From Bryobacteraceae bacterium (lineage in GTDB: Bacteria > Acidobacteriota > Terriglobia > Bryobacterales > Bryobacteraceae), in the NCBI GenBank assembly GCA_030041985.1, contig JASIAM010000221.1, positions 1 through 64,000 on the forward strand: a DNA stretch of 64,000 bases. The letters are read 5' to 3'. The notes beneath the pieces are model-generated. The model had not been told where the DNA came from. It was given only the letters and a program-made list of their open reading frames with translations, and did not search any database. The position numbers and the translations under genes were made by a program. This document shows, piece after piece, positions 9,227 through 20,100 of this stretch (position 1 is its first letter; each line of letters begins with the position of its first letter).

Positions 9227-10741
9227 ATGAAGCGCATTGTTCTGGTAGCGATGGGAGTGGCCATATATGGCGCAGTGCTGTACGGGCAAACGGCAAAGTC
9301 CTGCGAGAGCCTGAAATCGGTATCGCTCGCCGATACAACGATCACAGCGGCGGAAATGGTGCCGGCTGGCCCGCTGCAATTACCGCGTGCGCAAGGACGC
9401 GGCCCGGCGGCGCCGCCGCCGATGGCTCCCGCGCATTGCCGCATAGCCGCTGTGCTGACACCTTCGTCTGATTCGCATATCGAAGTCGAATTCTGGCTGC
9501 CGGCGGCCGATTGGAACGGAAAATTCGAAGCCGTGGGCAACGGCGGATTCGCCGGCGTCATCAGCTTTCCCGCCATGGCTGCGGCGCTGCGGGAAGGCTA
9601 TGCCACGGCTTCTACGGATACCGGGCATAAGGGTGGCAGCGCAGCCTTCGCGGTAGGACATCCTGAGAAGTATGTGGATTTCGCCTGGCGATCGATTCAC
9701 GAAATGACAGTCAAGGCGAAGGCTCTGATCACCGAATATTACGGGCGTCCGGCGCAGCTTTCCTATTGGAACGGGTGCTCCACCGGCGGGCGGCAAGGCC
9801 TTAAGGAGGCACAGAGATTCCCAGAGGATTTTGATGCGATCCTGGCGGGCGCCCCTGCTAATTATGAAACGCACTTACACGCCTGGACCGTTGAGGTCGG
9901 CATGGCGGCGATCAAGGGTAACGAGAACATTCTTCCGGCGAGCAAGATGCCGATTATTAATAAGGCAGTTCTTGCGGCCTGTGACTCTCTGGATAAAGTG
10001 AAGGACGGCCTGCTGAACGATCCACGCAAGTGCCGGTTTGATCCGGGTACGCTGCTATGCAAGGGAAGTGATACTGAAAATTGCCTGACGGCGGAACAGG
10101 TAGCCGTCGTTAAACAGATTTACGCTCCCGCTAAGTTCAAGAATGGCGACTTGATTTTCCCATCATTCGAGCCAGGCAGCGAGATGACTTGGGCAAGCGT
10201 AGTGAGCAATGCCGCTCCTCCGCAGATTGGCCTTGATACCTTTGAGTATCTGACGTATGCGGACCCGAACTGGGACTGGCATAACTTCGACCTGGACCGT
10301 GACACTTTGGCTGCGGACAAGCGAGACGATGGAGTAATCGACGCTATTGATCCGGATCTCTCGAAGTTCAAAGCTCATGGTGGCAAGCTGCTGATGTATC
10401 ACGGCTGGAACGATACGGCCATCGCCCCGGAAAACAGCATCAACTATTATTCGAGCGTGCTACAGAAGATGGGATCAAAGCAGAGTGACTGGTATCGCTT
10501 GTTCATGGTGCCGGGGATGCAACATTGCGGCGGCGGCCCCGGCCCGAATCAGTTCAACGGCATGGCGGCGCTGGAGCGCTGGCGCGAATCGGGCGTAGCT
10601 CCGGACATGTTATTAGCCGATCATGTGACAGGCGCGACCGTGGACATGTCGCGTCCTCTCTGCCCTTATCCGCAGGTGGCCGTGTACAAAGGGGCGGGCA
10701 GCACTAACGACGCGGCGAACTTTTCCTGTAAGGCGCCGTAG
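9227..10741 (+). CDS. Secreted tannase/feruloyl esterase-family esterase
   Basis: 504 residues with a signal peptide (about 1-21, ending in LYGQT). The nucleophile motif is GCSTGG, with S185 as the predicted catalytic serine. The lid region contains the paired cysteines typical of the family. The charge-relay aspartate is likely in HGWNDTAI and the histidine in GMQHCGGG near the C terminus. The family hydrolyses ester bonds of plant phenolics such as gallate or ferulate esters, which suits a soil polymer degrader; the actual substrate is unproven. A strong ribosome site (GGGAGGGAG) and a consensus promoter precede it. Confidence 0.88.
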   Translation: MKRIVLVAMGVAIYGAVLYGQTAKSCESLKSVSLADTTITAAEMVPAGPLQLPRAQGRGPAAPPPMAPAHCRIAAVLTPSSDSHIEVEFWLPAADWNGKFEAVGNGGFAGVISFPAMAAALREGYATASTDTGHKGGSAAFAVGHPEKYVDFAWRSIHEMTVKAKALITEYYGRPAQLSYWNGCSTGGRQGLKEAQRFPEDFDAILAGAPANYETHLHAWTVEVGMAAIKGNENILPASKMPIINKAVLAACDSLDKVKDGLLNDPRKCRFDPGTLLCKGSDTENCLTAEQVAVVKQIYAPAKFKNGDLIFPSFEPGSEMTWASVVSNAAPPQIGLDTFEYLTYADPNWDWHNFDLDRDTLAADKRDDGVIDAIDPDLSKFKAHGGKLLMYHGWNDTAIAPENSINYYSSVLQKMGSKQSDWYRLFMVPGMQHCGGGPGPNQFNGMAALERWRESGVAPDMLLADHVTGATVDMSRPLCPYPQVAVYKGAGSTNDAANFSCKAP

Positions 10742-10773
10742 ATTTCCGGACTGACACGCGCCGGGTATCGCTG

Positions 10774-11997
10774 TCACGCAGATTGAGGCATCGCTTCGAG
10801 TCTCGCTCCCAAAGTCAGGTAGTTGAGGAGCGTCGAAGCGATTCCGGATGCGGCGATCACCAAGGCCATGGGAACCGCGGGATTATCGAGAAATGCAAGG
10901 AAAATAGTGGCGACCGCGGCGATCAGAAATTGGTTGGTGCCCAGCAACGCGGATGCGGTGCCTGCGATCTTTCCGTGCCGCATCATCGCAATCGCGGAAC
11001 CGTTCGGAAAGACAAAGCCCTGAGCGGATACATAGGCAAATACTCCCGCGAACACTCCCGGTAAACCGCCAATCCCGGTCAGCACGGAACCGAGCAGCAG
11101 CAACCCCGAGGCCAACTGCACCAGGTTGGCGAGCCGCAACACGCGCCATAAAGGAATACGATGCGGCATTCGCCCGTTGATTTGCGACGCCACTACCATT
11201 CCGGCGGCGATTGCGCCGAACAGCCAGCCGAAGCGCTCGGTAGGAACTTTATATAAGTTGATAAAGACGAATGGTGCGCTGGTAATGTAGGCGAAGGTCC
11301 CGGCAGAACTGAACCCGCACACCACTGACGCCCCAAGGAAAGTTTTGTCCTTCATCAACTGCTCATAAGAGGACCGAATGATATCCAGACGCAGCGGCCG
11401 CATGGCATCGTGAGCGAGCGATTCCGGCAGACGGAAATGCATGCCGACGAGGCACACGCATCCGAGCAGGGCCTGCGTTACAAATGCCGCCTTCCAGCCG
11501 AACCAAAGCAACAGATAGCTGCCGATCAGCGGCGCGATCACTGGCGAAACGCCGAGTACCAGAACCAGCATCGAAAAGACGCGGCGCAACTCTTCGGGCG
11601 GGAACAAATCGCGCACCATGGCCCGCGAGACAACCGATCCGCCGCAGGCTGCGACCGCCTGTACGATGCGGAATGCGGCGATCCAAGGTATGGAGGGTGA
11701 TAAAGCACATGCGGCCGAGGACAAGATGAAAAGTAACAGGCTTGCGTACAACGGCGGTTTGCGCCCAAAGCGATCGGTAATTGGTCCGTATAGAGATTGG
11801 CCGAGGGCGAATCCCAGTAGAAACGTGACCATGGTGCTCTGGACCGCTCCGGCCGATGCGTGGAACACACGCTCCATGACCGGCATCGCCGGCAAGTACA
11901 TGTCGATCGAAAGCGGAGCGAACGCCTGTAGGGCGCCCAACAGGATCAGTAACTCAATGTGGCGTAAGCGGGATGTGGGGCGGGCCGGTGCAACCAT
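10774..11997 (-). CDS. Bcr/CflA-family major facilitator drug exporter
   Basis: 407 residues with twelve predicted membrane helices. The first loop has the MFS motif A of this subfamily (GQSLYGPITDRFGRKPPL), and helix 1 reads LGALQAFAPLSIDMYLPAMP, characteristic of Bcr/CflA proteins. The second-half loop copy of motif A is poorly conserved, as usual. It would export a small hydrophobic compound in exchange for protons across the inner membrane. It lies 77 bp downstream of the radical SAM gene on the same strand and could share its transcript; no terminator is visible between them. Confidence 0.88.
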   Translation of the reverse strand: MVAPARPTSRLRHIELLILLGALQAFAPLSIDMYLPAMPVMERVFHASAGAVQSTMVTFLLGFALGQSLYGPITDRFGRKPPLYASLLLFILSSAACALSPSIPWIAAFRIVQAVAACGGSVVSRAMVRDLFPPEELRRVFSMLVLVLGVSPVIAPLIGSYLLLWFGWKAAFVTQALLGCVCLVGMHFRLPESLAHDAMRPLRLDIIRSSYEQLMKDKTFLGASVVCGFSSAGTFAYITSAPFVFINLYKVPTERFGWLFGAIAAGMVVASQINGRMPHRIPLWRVLRLANLVQLASGLLLLGSVLTGIGGLPGVFAGVFAYVSAQGFVFPNGSAIAMMRHGKIAGTASALLGTNQFLIAAVATIFLAFLDNPAVPMALVIAASGIASTLLNYLTLGARLEAMPQSA

Positions 11998-12074
11998 GTT
12001 GAGCCGTTCCGCCCAGTGTATCAGTTCAATGGCGAACGCATGGGCGGAGCACCTACGGTATGCCCAGCGAGACT

Positions 12075-14171
12075 TCAGTCACCGAAGCTGCCGACTTCTT
12101 CCCGTTCTTCAGCAGTAGCGGGAACGGGCTTGGCGCCGCCAATCTGGACCAGATCGGGCCCCGGCTGCTCTTTCAGCACGTGTTGCCGATAGAGCTTCAT
12201 CATGCGCTCATTTTCCTGCTGCTCTTTCAGTTTAGCGTCGCGCGCCCGCATTTTTTCTTCGCGCGCATTCTTGGCGATGCCCAAGCGATCGAGATCGTGC
12301 TGTTCTTCGTTGGTAATGATCTCTTCGCGAAGCACCAAACCATGCTCTCTCGACGTGAGCGGCACTTGCTTGCCACCTGCGAAGATTTCGTGCCGCCCAT
12401 GCTCCTCGTACCACTTGGTGAGCGACGCCGTCATGTGCATCTTCTCAATGATATTGCGCCAACCCACGCCGGTATTGTAGGCGCAGAAAGAGATTTCCCC
12501 TTCCTGCGTGGCGTAGGGGATGATACACTGCTCCGTGCGCCGGAAATCGTAGTTGAACAAGTCCTGGAACCACATGCCGGCAATAAACAGGAAGTTCCAG
12601 CGGTCCCGGCGTCGCTGCTCGATATCTTCCCTCGTACGGGTCTTGCTTACGTTACCGTAACTTTTTCCAGTGGCGCCAAATGTCTTATCGAGTTTCTGAT
12701 ACCAGTCGCTGAGCTTGAAATGCGTGGGCGCCTGGAATGGATCATAATTGCGGGCGGCCGCGAGTGCCATGCCGATAATGGAAAGCCATTTTCCGCGAGC
12801 GGCATCATTAATACGCGCGACATCTTTGGCCAACCGATCAGCATTGATGAACGCAGTCACCGGCACTTTCTCCCCGGTTTCTTTGTCCACCATTACGGCC
12901 ATGCCTACGCCGCAATTCGGATGACAGCCGCAGCTTAATTGTCCCCACCCGTATTCTGGGCCGTGAACTAAGTCGCTCCAATCGGAGAATGTCGAAATGA
13001 AAGAGATAGGGAACCAGTCACGAGCCGGCTCGCCCAAGCCGGTTTGATTCTTCACGTCATGTGCCAGGTGAGAGAGAGTATATCGCTGCGCCGTACGACG
13101 CTCATCAGTCACTTCTTCATCGCGACCCGTAAAGGATACAGGTTGGAATGACAGGAATGGAATCTTTTTGGGGTTGTCAAGAGCGAACTGAATAATGCGC
13201 CCTACCTGCTCGTTGTTGATACCATTCACCAAAGTGATCACTGGGATGATATCGACGCCGTTAGAGTAGAGGTTTTCTATGGCTCGCAGTTTTACATCGA
13301 ACAGATTGCCCACTTTACGGTGGGAATTAGCGGCGTTGCCGATGCCATCGAATTGCAGGTACGCATACCGCAACCCAGCCTCAGCGGCCTTCCGGCAGAA
13401 TTCGGGATCCTTGGCGAACTCGATACCGTTGGTGGCCGCCTGTACCGATGTATAGCCCACCTCGCGAGCGTATCGAACGGCATCCAAGAAGAAGGGAGAA
13501 AGAGTTGGTTCGCCCCCGGAAAACTGGACGGACATCTGTCTCTTCGGCTTGATCGTAATGGCATTGTCGAGCAGCTTCCGGATATCATCCCAACTCAGCT
13601 CGTGTACAAAACCCACCTGGTTAGCGTCCATAAAGCAGGGATCGCACATCATATTGCACCGATTGGTGAGGTCGATTGTGAGCACCGAACCCCGGCCATG
13701 AGTGATGGTGCTCGAACCGTGGCGGTGGAGTTTCTCATCGTTATGGGCGCGGATGTCCCGGCCAGGAAACACCTTTTCCAAATGCTTGAAAAACGCAGTG
13801 TCAATCGCCATCACGTCTTCGAAGTGACCATGGATCGGGCAGTCCTTTACCATCAAGATCTTGCCGTCTCTTTCGATGATCTTGGCTTTAATTTCCCCAG
13901 GCCGCTGGGAGTAAAGCACATCGAGTGGCGTGGCGCCATCCAGAATCTTCTTGCGGATTTCGGGAACGCAGCGGGGGCAGAGAGAATCGGTCTCGCGCGG
14001 CCAGCCGAGCGGGGGCTTCACTTTCTCCCATGATTTGAGGAGCGGTTTCTCGGACCAAGCCGGCGTGAACCCTGGGTTACGATGAATTTGGTTCACTCGG
14101 TCAAAAACAGTCCAGGCTGCGCCTGCGGCGTATGTGAGCAGTTTTTCCGCGTATTTGATAGGCTTGTGCAT
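12075..14171 (-). CDS. Radical SAM protein of the MJ0619/Tes type, candidate membrane-spanning lipid synthase
   Basis: 698 residues. The N terminus has C65/C68 (LCPRC) paired with C111 in KDCPIHG, the rubredoxin-like element of the family. The radical SAM motif is C172-x3-C176-x2-C179 (NRCNMMCDPC) and the SAM-binding GGE is at 219-221. Later blocks characteristic of the tetraether lipid synthase/MJ0619 family, as I recall it, are FQPVSFTGR, a cysteine cluster CGCHPNCG and a C-terminal NYDFRRTEQC with SFCAYN, which would hold auxiliary Fe-S ligands. Archaeal members join two lipid tails by C-C bond formation; bacterial relatives have been linked to iso-diabolic acid and branched tetraethers, which Acidobacteriota make. 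I do not see the GCPxxCGxC element I remember just before the radical SAM motif of archaeal members. Function is inferred. Confidence 0.72.
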   Translation of the reverse strand: MHKPIKYAEKLLTYAAGAAWTVFDRVNQIHRNPGFTPAWSEKPLLKSWEKVKPPLGWPRETDSLCPRCVPEIRKKILDGATPLDVLYSQRPGEIKAKIIERDGKILMVKDCPIHGHFEDVMAIDTAFFKHLEKVFPGRDIRAHNDEKLHRHGSSTITHGRGSVLTIDLTNRCNMMCDPCFMDANQVGFVHELSWDDIRKLLDNAITIKPKRQMSVQFSGGEPTLSPFFLDAVRYAREVGYTSVQAATNGIEFAKDPEFCRKAAEAGLRYAYLQFDGIGNAANSHRKVGNLFDVKLRAIENLYSNGVDIIPVITLVNGINNEQVGRIIQFALDNPKKIPFLSFQPVSFTGRDEEVTDERRTAQRYTLSHLAHDVKNQTGLGEPARDWFPISFISTFSDWSDLVHGPEYGWGQLSCGCHPNCGVGMAVMVDKETGEKVPVTAFINADRLAKDVARINDAARGKWLSIIGMALAAARNYDPFQAPTHFKLSDWYQKLDKTFGATGKSYGNVSKTRTREDIEQRRRDRWNFLFIAGMWFQDLFNYDFRRTEQCIIPYATQEGEISFCAYNTGVGWRNIIEKMHMTASLTKWYEEHGRHEIFAGGKQVPLTSREHGLVLREEIITNEEQHDLDRLGIAKNAREEKMRARDAKLKEQQENERMMKLYRQHVLKEQPGPDLVQIGGAKPVPATAEEREEVGSFGD

Positions 14172-14392
14172 TGTTCCGAATTCTCCTAGGTGGCTCGGCG
14201 AGCGAGCGAATCACCCCGACAGCAAGTATAGTGGCCGGGGTCGCCGGCTCACCATGGCTTGCCATCAAACTGTTGAATTTATTGGTTGTACGGCGAGTGC
14301 AGGGGTTGAACGGAGCAAGCCAGAGCACGGCCAACAGACGGTGTAGCCGTATGAAAGGGAACGGTTTAACTCAATTAACCACCCTGGGAATT
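14172..14392. other. Intergenic junction between radical SAM gene and phage-like cassette
   Basis: No gene is evident in these 221 bp. On the minus strand, AGGAG lies 11 nt before the radical SAM start, and TATACT (complement of 14225-14230) is a possible -10 without a good -35. No convincing terminator follows the last phage gene and no repeat or integration-site signature stands out. Confidence 0.4.
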
Positions 14393-17122
14393 CTATGCGC
14401 CCATGAAACGCGCGAGCGCCATCCCCTCTCCGAGTGGCAACCGATAACCGATCAGGCAGAATTGGTCGAGCGCAAACAACACAACCGACTCCAAACCCGC
14501 CCCTACGCTTAAGTTCTCCTCTTTGAGCCAAGGCGTCGTGTAGTCACTGATCCCAATTAGATGGCTAGCTTGCGATCGCGCGAATCCGAGCGACATAGGT
14601 AGTTGGATGGAGGTACGAGCCGCGTTCAAATCGCGGTCGCCCGTGAAAGTGAAATTCTCCGTCTTTAAGCAGTTTAGAGCCATGGGTGTCCAAGCTGCGG
14701 TGGGGAAGTTGATCAGTTGATTCAGTGGTGTATCGTTCGTGTCGGGGGGATAGAGCACTTCAAATCTCGTGTTCGGCTGACTTTGCCGCACAAACGCCAT
14801 AATCGCATTCGTGAACTGGCCGATCAGATTCGGCAAGAACGTGCACTCTTGCGGGTAACTCGCGGGAGTTGCATTTTGACTCGTAATGACATCCATTGGA
14901 CGCCCGTAGGTGGCCTGAAATGTACTTGTCGTATAAGCATCGTAGAACGGCATGCCAGAGGAATCAGCGAAATACCACCACTGCACTTCCCCAAACTGAA
15001 GATACGGAACGAGGCCCGCTTCCGCCATCACATTGGCCATATCCAGATAGGCTTGCTGCCAGAAGGCGAGCGAGGCCGGCGAAAAATTAGTTTGTAGCGA
15101 AGGAGTCGAAAGCCACACAGGACCATCCGGATAACACTGCGCGATGCCGGTAGCAGCGCTATCGTCGCCATTGCCTAATTCCATGCTGAATGACACGGCG
15201 GCATCGATACCGTAAGATTTCAGCGCGGCAAGGAAACTGCGAGTCCAATCCCGAGCAGCCCTGTTTATCCTGGGAATCACGTTTAAGTCTGTCCGCCAAA
15301 TTACCTGGGGAGGGCCTTCCGGCGTGGCGTCGACTCCTCCCGCCGGTGCCGCTCCGCTGGTCTGGGCTGTAAACTGAGTGCTATTTGTTGTCACCGAAAC
15401 CGTAAGCCCATTTCCTTGCGCGCCGGTCGCCCGGGCGGTGATCGTAAGTTCCGATCCATTCGCTTGCGCCCATACCGCGCTCGATCCCTGGTTGATCAGC
15501 AGCGCAAAACACGTTGCAATGCTCGCGGCCGTGTCGCCGATCAGATTTTGATGTTGGATTATGGTGCCGCCGATACTAATTTGAGTATAGTCGCTAAATA
15601 CGGGCGCTCCATTAAACTGAATGGTAACTGTCGCGTTCACTGCGCCTGGATCTACGAGATCATAGAACCATAGGGCGCCTGCATAATGATTAGCGCGACC
15701 GATAAACCCCAGAGTATAAATGAGCCACGCAGTCCTTTCAGGGGCCAAAGCCTGCGAGTGTAGCGTGTCCCAATCGGTCGCCAGTGTAATCCGTGGATTT
15801 GGGCCGAACGTGGGCAAGTTTAGGGAAGGCACGGCAATTTCGATAAAGTCGAAATAGAAATATGTGCCATCGCCAGTATTGGTTGCCTTAAATGTGTGAC
15901 TGCCCGGCCCTGACATCTGCGCAAGAAGTATTCTTACCAGGACATCCTCTCCGGATAGCGCCAGATTAATTACGACAGGCGTGCCGTCGTCTACTTGTAC
16001 GCTTACCTGGCCACACGCAGTCGCCAGCCGGCTACCCAGGTATAGTGTGTGAGCGAATTGAGAATAATAGCTGCAGCTTACTTCATTTCCCGGCGTGCTA
16101 GTCGCTGTAATAGAACCGCCGGAGTAATTCCCCCGGCTTTGAGTCCATGACCCCTGCGGTCCCTGATACTGCACCTGCACCGCATCGTCCTCTATTCGAA
16201 AACTTCCTGGCCCGGCTACGCTGTATTGTAAGTTGGAGCCGCTGACGGCCCAATTCGTGACGACTACCGAGAACTCCTGCCGGCGAAAGATGCCAGGCTG
16301 AATAGCAGCGGCATATGTCCATCGTATCTTCCTTACGTTGGACGTGGGCACCTGGACTCCATTGATGTCGAGCAGGTTGCCGAAATTAAGGCTTATCTGC
16401 CAGGCAGAGGGCGAGACACCCCCGCTGAACAGGCAAGATGTGGGTGACCAGGATTCGGAGCCTTGGCCGGAGACTGTGCCATACACACCGATCACATTGC
16501 CATTAAGCCCCAAGGCCTCCGTACAAGTGAGAGTGATTTGGGACCCGCTAGCAACAGCGGATACTCCCCCAGTAGCCTGCCCGGCATTTATGGCCGCTGC
16601 AAGCGAAGCAATGGCTGTTTCAAGCGTATCACCGGCTGCTGTCTGGTAGTTAAAATGTTGGTTAAGCCAGGCCAACTCGATATAATCGCCCGCGGCCGGA
16701 GTGCCCGCTAATTGGAACTGTGCTGTAGCCGGGGTATAGCCACCCGAAGCTGGCGTCGCGTAGTTCGCAAGCGGCACCTGGTACATCGTTTCTGTGCCAT
16801 TTGTATCTGACCAGATTCTCAAATATGGCCAGTCGACCGTTGGATACCAGGTGGAGTCTAAAGGAATGCAATCCGTGCGGCTTTCCTGATACGTAAGAGA
16901 TAATCCACTCAAATTCCCATCAGGAAGGTTGCGCAAAGCCGGATGCTCGAAGACATTGTCACGGTTCCACTCTACCACCGCCCAGTCAAACTGCTGGCGC
17001 CATGTGCCGGATACCGTAAACCCAGTCTCACTGGTTTGACTGAGCGCCGCAATCGCTGAAGGCTCAAAAAAATAGCATTGCAAGTCTCGATTGGGACAAA
17101 GCTTCGTCGAAGTGGTGGGCAT
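14393..17122 (-). CDS. Phage-type tail fibre/tail-tip protein with C-terminal TIM-barrel-like domain
   Basis: 909 residues, last gene of the cassette, overlapping the preceding tail-tip gene by one base. The N-terminal two thirds is rich in Gly, Thr and Asn and beta-strand-like. Two related modules (about 165-245 and 520-600) each contain GDT, an alanine-rich helix ending in IN, then a run of LT and GN strands, a repeat seen in phage tail proteins. From about 620 the sequence becomes alpha/beta and resembles a glycosidase TIM barrel, with acidic residues in SFSMELGN and LQFGEVQWW as candidate catalytic glutamates. Its likely role is host-surface recognition or glycan cleavage at the tail tip. 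The large GTA tail protein gp15 also has a TIM-barrel-like domain. Confidence 0.6.
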   Translation of the reverse strand: MPTTSTKLCPNRDLQCYFFEPSAIAALSQTSETGFTVSGTWRQQFDWAVVEWNRDNVFEHPALRNLPDGNLSGLSLTYQESRTDCIPLDSTWYPTVDWPYLRIWSDTNGTETMYQVPLANYATPASGGYTPATAQFQLAGTPAAGDYIELAWLNQHFNYQTAAGDTLETAIASLAAAINAGQATGGVSAVASGSQITLTCTEALGLNGNVIGVYGTVSGQGSESWSPTSCLFSGGVSPSAWQISLNFGNLLDINGVQVPTSNVRKIRWTYAAAIQPGIFRRQEFSVVVTNWAVSGSNLQYSVAGPGSFRIEDDAVQVQYQGPQGSWTQSRGNYSGGSITATSTPGNEVSCSYYSQFAHTLYLGSRLATACGQVSVQVDDGTPVVINLALSGEDVLVRILLAQMSGPGSHTFKATNTGDGTYFYFDFIEIAVPSLNLPTFGPNPRITLATDWDTLHSQALAPERTAWLIYTLGFIGRANHYAGALWFYDLVDPGAVNATVTIQFNGAPVFSDYTQISIGGTIIQHQNLIGDTAASIATCFALLINQGSSAVWAQANGSELTITARATGAQGNGLTVSVTTNSTQFTAQTSGAAPAGGVDATPEGPPQVIWRTDLNVIPRINRAARDWTRSFLAALKSYGIDAAVSFSMELGNGDDSAATGIAQCYPDGPVWLSTPSLQTNFSPASLAFWQQAYLDMANVMAEAGLVPYLQFGEVQWWYFADSSGMPFYDAYTTSTFQATYGRPMDVITSQNATPASYPQECTFLPNLIGQFTNAIMAFVRQSQPNTRFEVLYPPDTNDTPLNQLINFPTAAWTPMALNCLKTENFTFTGDRDLNAARTSIQLPMSLGFARSQASHLIGISDYTTPWLKEENLSVGAGLESVVLFALDQFCLIGYRLPLGEGMALARFMGA

Positions 17123-20100
17123 TAGATTCGAATAATTACCGTAAGGTCTGAACCTGGATATGTTTGCCCTACCGTGAGAACCGATAGAGTGACTTGCGTC
17201 TGTGCGATCAAAGGTGGCAACGAATTTCCAGGAACAGTATTCGATGTCACTTGCCCCGGGGCTATTGTGAGCTGGCAGTAAGCCGAACCGTTGGCATTCA
17301 ACTGTAACTGAATGGCCGCATCAGCCGGACTACCCAATATCGCGAACACATCGCGAACGGAGTGGGAGCTATCGATCACCAGAGCTGGAACTGCATTCTG
17401 ATCGACGGCGAGAAAGCCCTGTACCTGGACTGAATATTGGCCACCGTAAAGCGTTCGCAAGCCGTTATCCGCAGTCCCGGTCATACAAACGCTGGCAGTG
17501 GGGCTGTTGCCCTGATCATTTGTAACGAATAGTTCAGCGCTGGCGACTCGGACATCCGGAAGCGGCACAGAGTAAGTCCAACTGCCGCTGTAGGGGCTTC
17601 CGAAGAATTCCGATGGGAAGGATGTGATGACTGTCATTGATGTAAGCTGATATACCAGAACGCCAGAGTTGTGCGCAGCGGCCAGGCTTCCATCAGCGCC
17701 CCGAGTTATTTGATACTGCAGGCCATTGTTGCCGATCCCGGTTACTAGCATGACTTCACTATCTATCTGAATCATGGTGTTAGCCTGAGCCGTGCCCGCG
17801 GAATTTAATGTCAAAGATTGATCAGTGGCGGCCATGTTTGCAGCTAGAGCCAGCGTGGGATCTGTCTGTAACTCATTCCAGTAATAGACAGTGAGAGTTG
17901 CCGCCGATATTGTCCGCGTATTCGTGAGGTTAGGAAAGGAGATTCCACTAAGTTGAATTGTCCCGCTTACTTGAGCAGGGTTTATTCCAAATAGAGGTGC
18001 TGGAGGAACCGCGGTGTCGGCGACTCCCGACCCGTCGATTTGCCAGCGTGTCACAGTCGCCAGTTGCGGACTGCTCTCGATGTCGTTGACGTTGGCCGAT
18101 CGCCCGGTAATCTCGACCACCTCGCCCGCCAGGTTGGGAATCTCAAACTGGACCGGGCTGCTCTTGGTCTGCGCTGCAAAGTGCCATCCTGCTTCCGCGA
18201 CGACAAAGAAACTGGTAGCGTCGGGCACGATACTCCAGGCTGGTGAGACCGTCAGGGTGGTCGCGGTGTTGCCGAGAATCGTCCTTTCGTCTCCGCCATC
18301 AGTGCCGCGTGTGATACGCGCCGTCATGCCGGTGTATGCGTTGACGGCCATTTCTAGGGTTCCGTTCCCGATAGTGGTCGGCGAGAAAACGGTCCCTGCG
18401 ACTTCCGGCTGCTCCTCCATCCTCCAGTAGAAGTTCGCGTGATCGAAGTTAGGGTCGGCGGGCGCGATTAATTGTATCGGCAAGCCAGTATCCGTGAATG
18501 TGGTTGCTAAAGTTTGCGCGGTGGCAATGCGGAATAAATTCGCCGGCGTAAGTCCACGATAAATATTAAAGGTGCTTGTATTGGGTGCGAAGCTAAGATC
18601 GGACAGGGTGACGGTGCTGCCGTTGGCTGAAATAACCGCAGTCACCAGAAAGGACAACACGCCTTCGTTACCCGCACTGTCCTGCCCTGAAACCGCATAA
18701 TATAGTGTTTGCCCTCCTTGGAGTGAGCCGCCCGTCCCTATTGTGCACGCCAGACTCACCAGAGGCGCGGGTGGTCCTTGCCCATTTGGCACAGTAGGGA
18801 CCGTAAAACTTACAGTCAGTTCTTCGTCCACCGTACCATCGCTATTGGTTACGGCAGCCTCAGCAATCCCGAACTGCACATTGCCGTTTTGGTCGGTTGT
18901 GCTTCCTAATAGTGGGTTTGGCGTCCCGACGCCCGCGGCCCCCCCGTAGGTATTTCCGGCTGTCGAGGTGGTCTGCCCATTAGTGTCCGCGTACCACTCA
19001 TCGTCGTGTATCTGCGCAGAAATCGTGCATGTTCGATAATTTGTTGACGGCGAGATCTTGAGAACACGAAACGGCTGGCGTTGCAGACCTTCCTTAAGGT
19101 AAGTCACCGTAATAATATCGCCGGGCCGGATTCCGAGCGCTTTGATGCTCGTCTGAAACTGGATATAAGTATTTCCTTGGACGGATTTGTCCAGGTTAAA
19201 TTGTAGGATTCGGGCAGCTTGGTCGTAGTTGGGCAGTCCCAGAGCCATCAAAGTGGTGGAAACTTCTTGTCCGATGAGTTGGATGTCGTCCGGATCGAAT
19301 AGGTCGTAACTATCCTGCTGATAGCTGTTCAAAGCGTCTTGGAACTCAACGCTGAAATCGTTGGGAGTATCGGCAATGCTGCGGGCGGTTATCGTAATGC
19401 TCGGCTCTCCGGTAGGGAGACGCAAGATGTCCGAAAATCCGGAAGAACCGTCTCCGAATTCGTAACTCGGCCAGCCACCATTCAGGGGTTGCGTACTGTT
19501 GGAGTTGGGCATCGGATTCGGCTGTTGCAGAGCGATCGAATTTTCAACCTGTAACTGGAGAATTCCGCCGGGGCCATAGGTCAAATAAAGCCGCGATGCA
19601 TTCCGGACGCCGCGCACAAAATCGCCGCCGCTGCGCTTATTTTGTAGAACTACATTGCATTGAAATCTCGGGATTTGAATCGGGTTGCCATTGAGATCGG
19701 TGGAGTTGATCAACTGATCGCAGTAAGCGGCCGTTGCTGCGAAGCTGGTAAAGTCGATTTCGGAGGCGGCCCAACCGCATTGCCGCAACACGTCCAGCAA
19801 TATCCAGGCTGGGTTACTGGAAAACTCGTTATTAAGATAGTTACCATTCGTATCATACGTGGGCACCTGTATGCCCTGGGCTAACACCTGAACGCTGGGC
19901 AGTGAACTACCGGTGCTAATCGAGTTCGGCACGACCACTGCCAGGTAGCCCATGCTCCCGTAGGGATCACCCAGCGGGTTGCCGTTCGAATCGGTGAAAT
20001 TCAGGTCGAATCCCCCATCGCGGGTTCCGAGCGTGACCACGTTGTACCAGCCGGTGGCTGTCATGTTCTGTCCGGTTACGCCAAGCGGAATCTCATAACC

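Noticed and set aside
12060-12938. 292-codon plus-strand frame opposite the radical SAM gene
   Set aside because: Low-complexity antisense translation without motif; the minus-strand gene has conserved Cys clusters.
13320-14033. 237-codon plus-strand frame within the radical SAM gene
   Set aside because: It is antisense to the catalytic radical SAM motifs and has no independent support.
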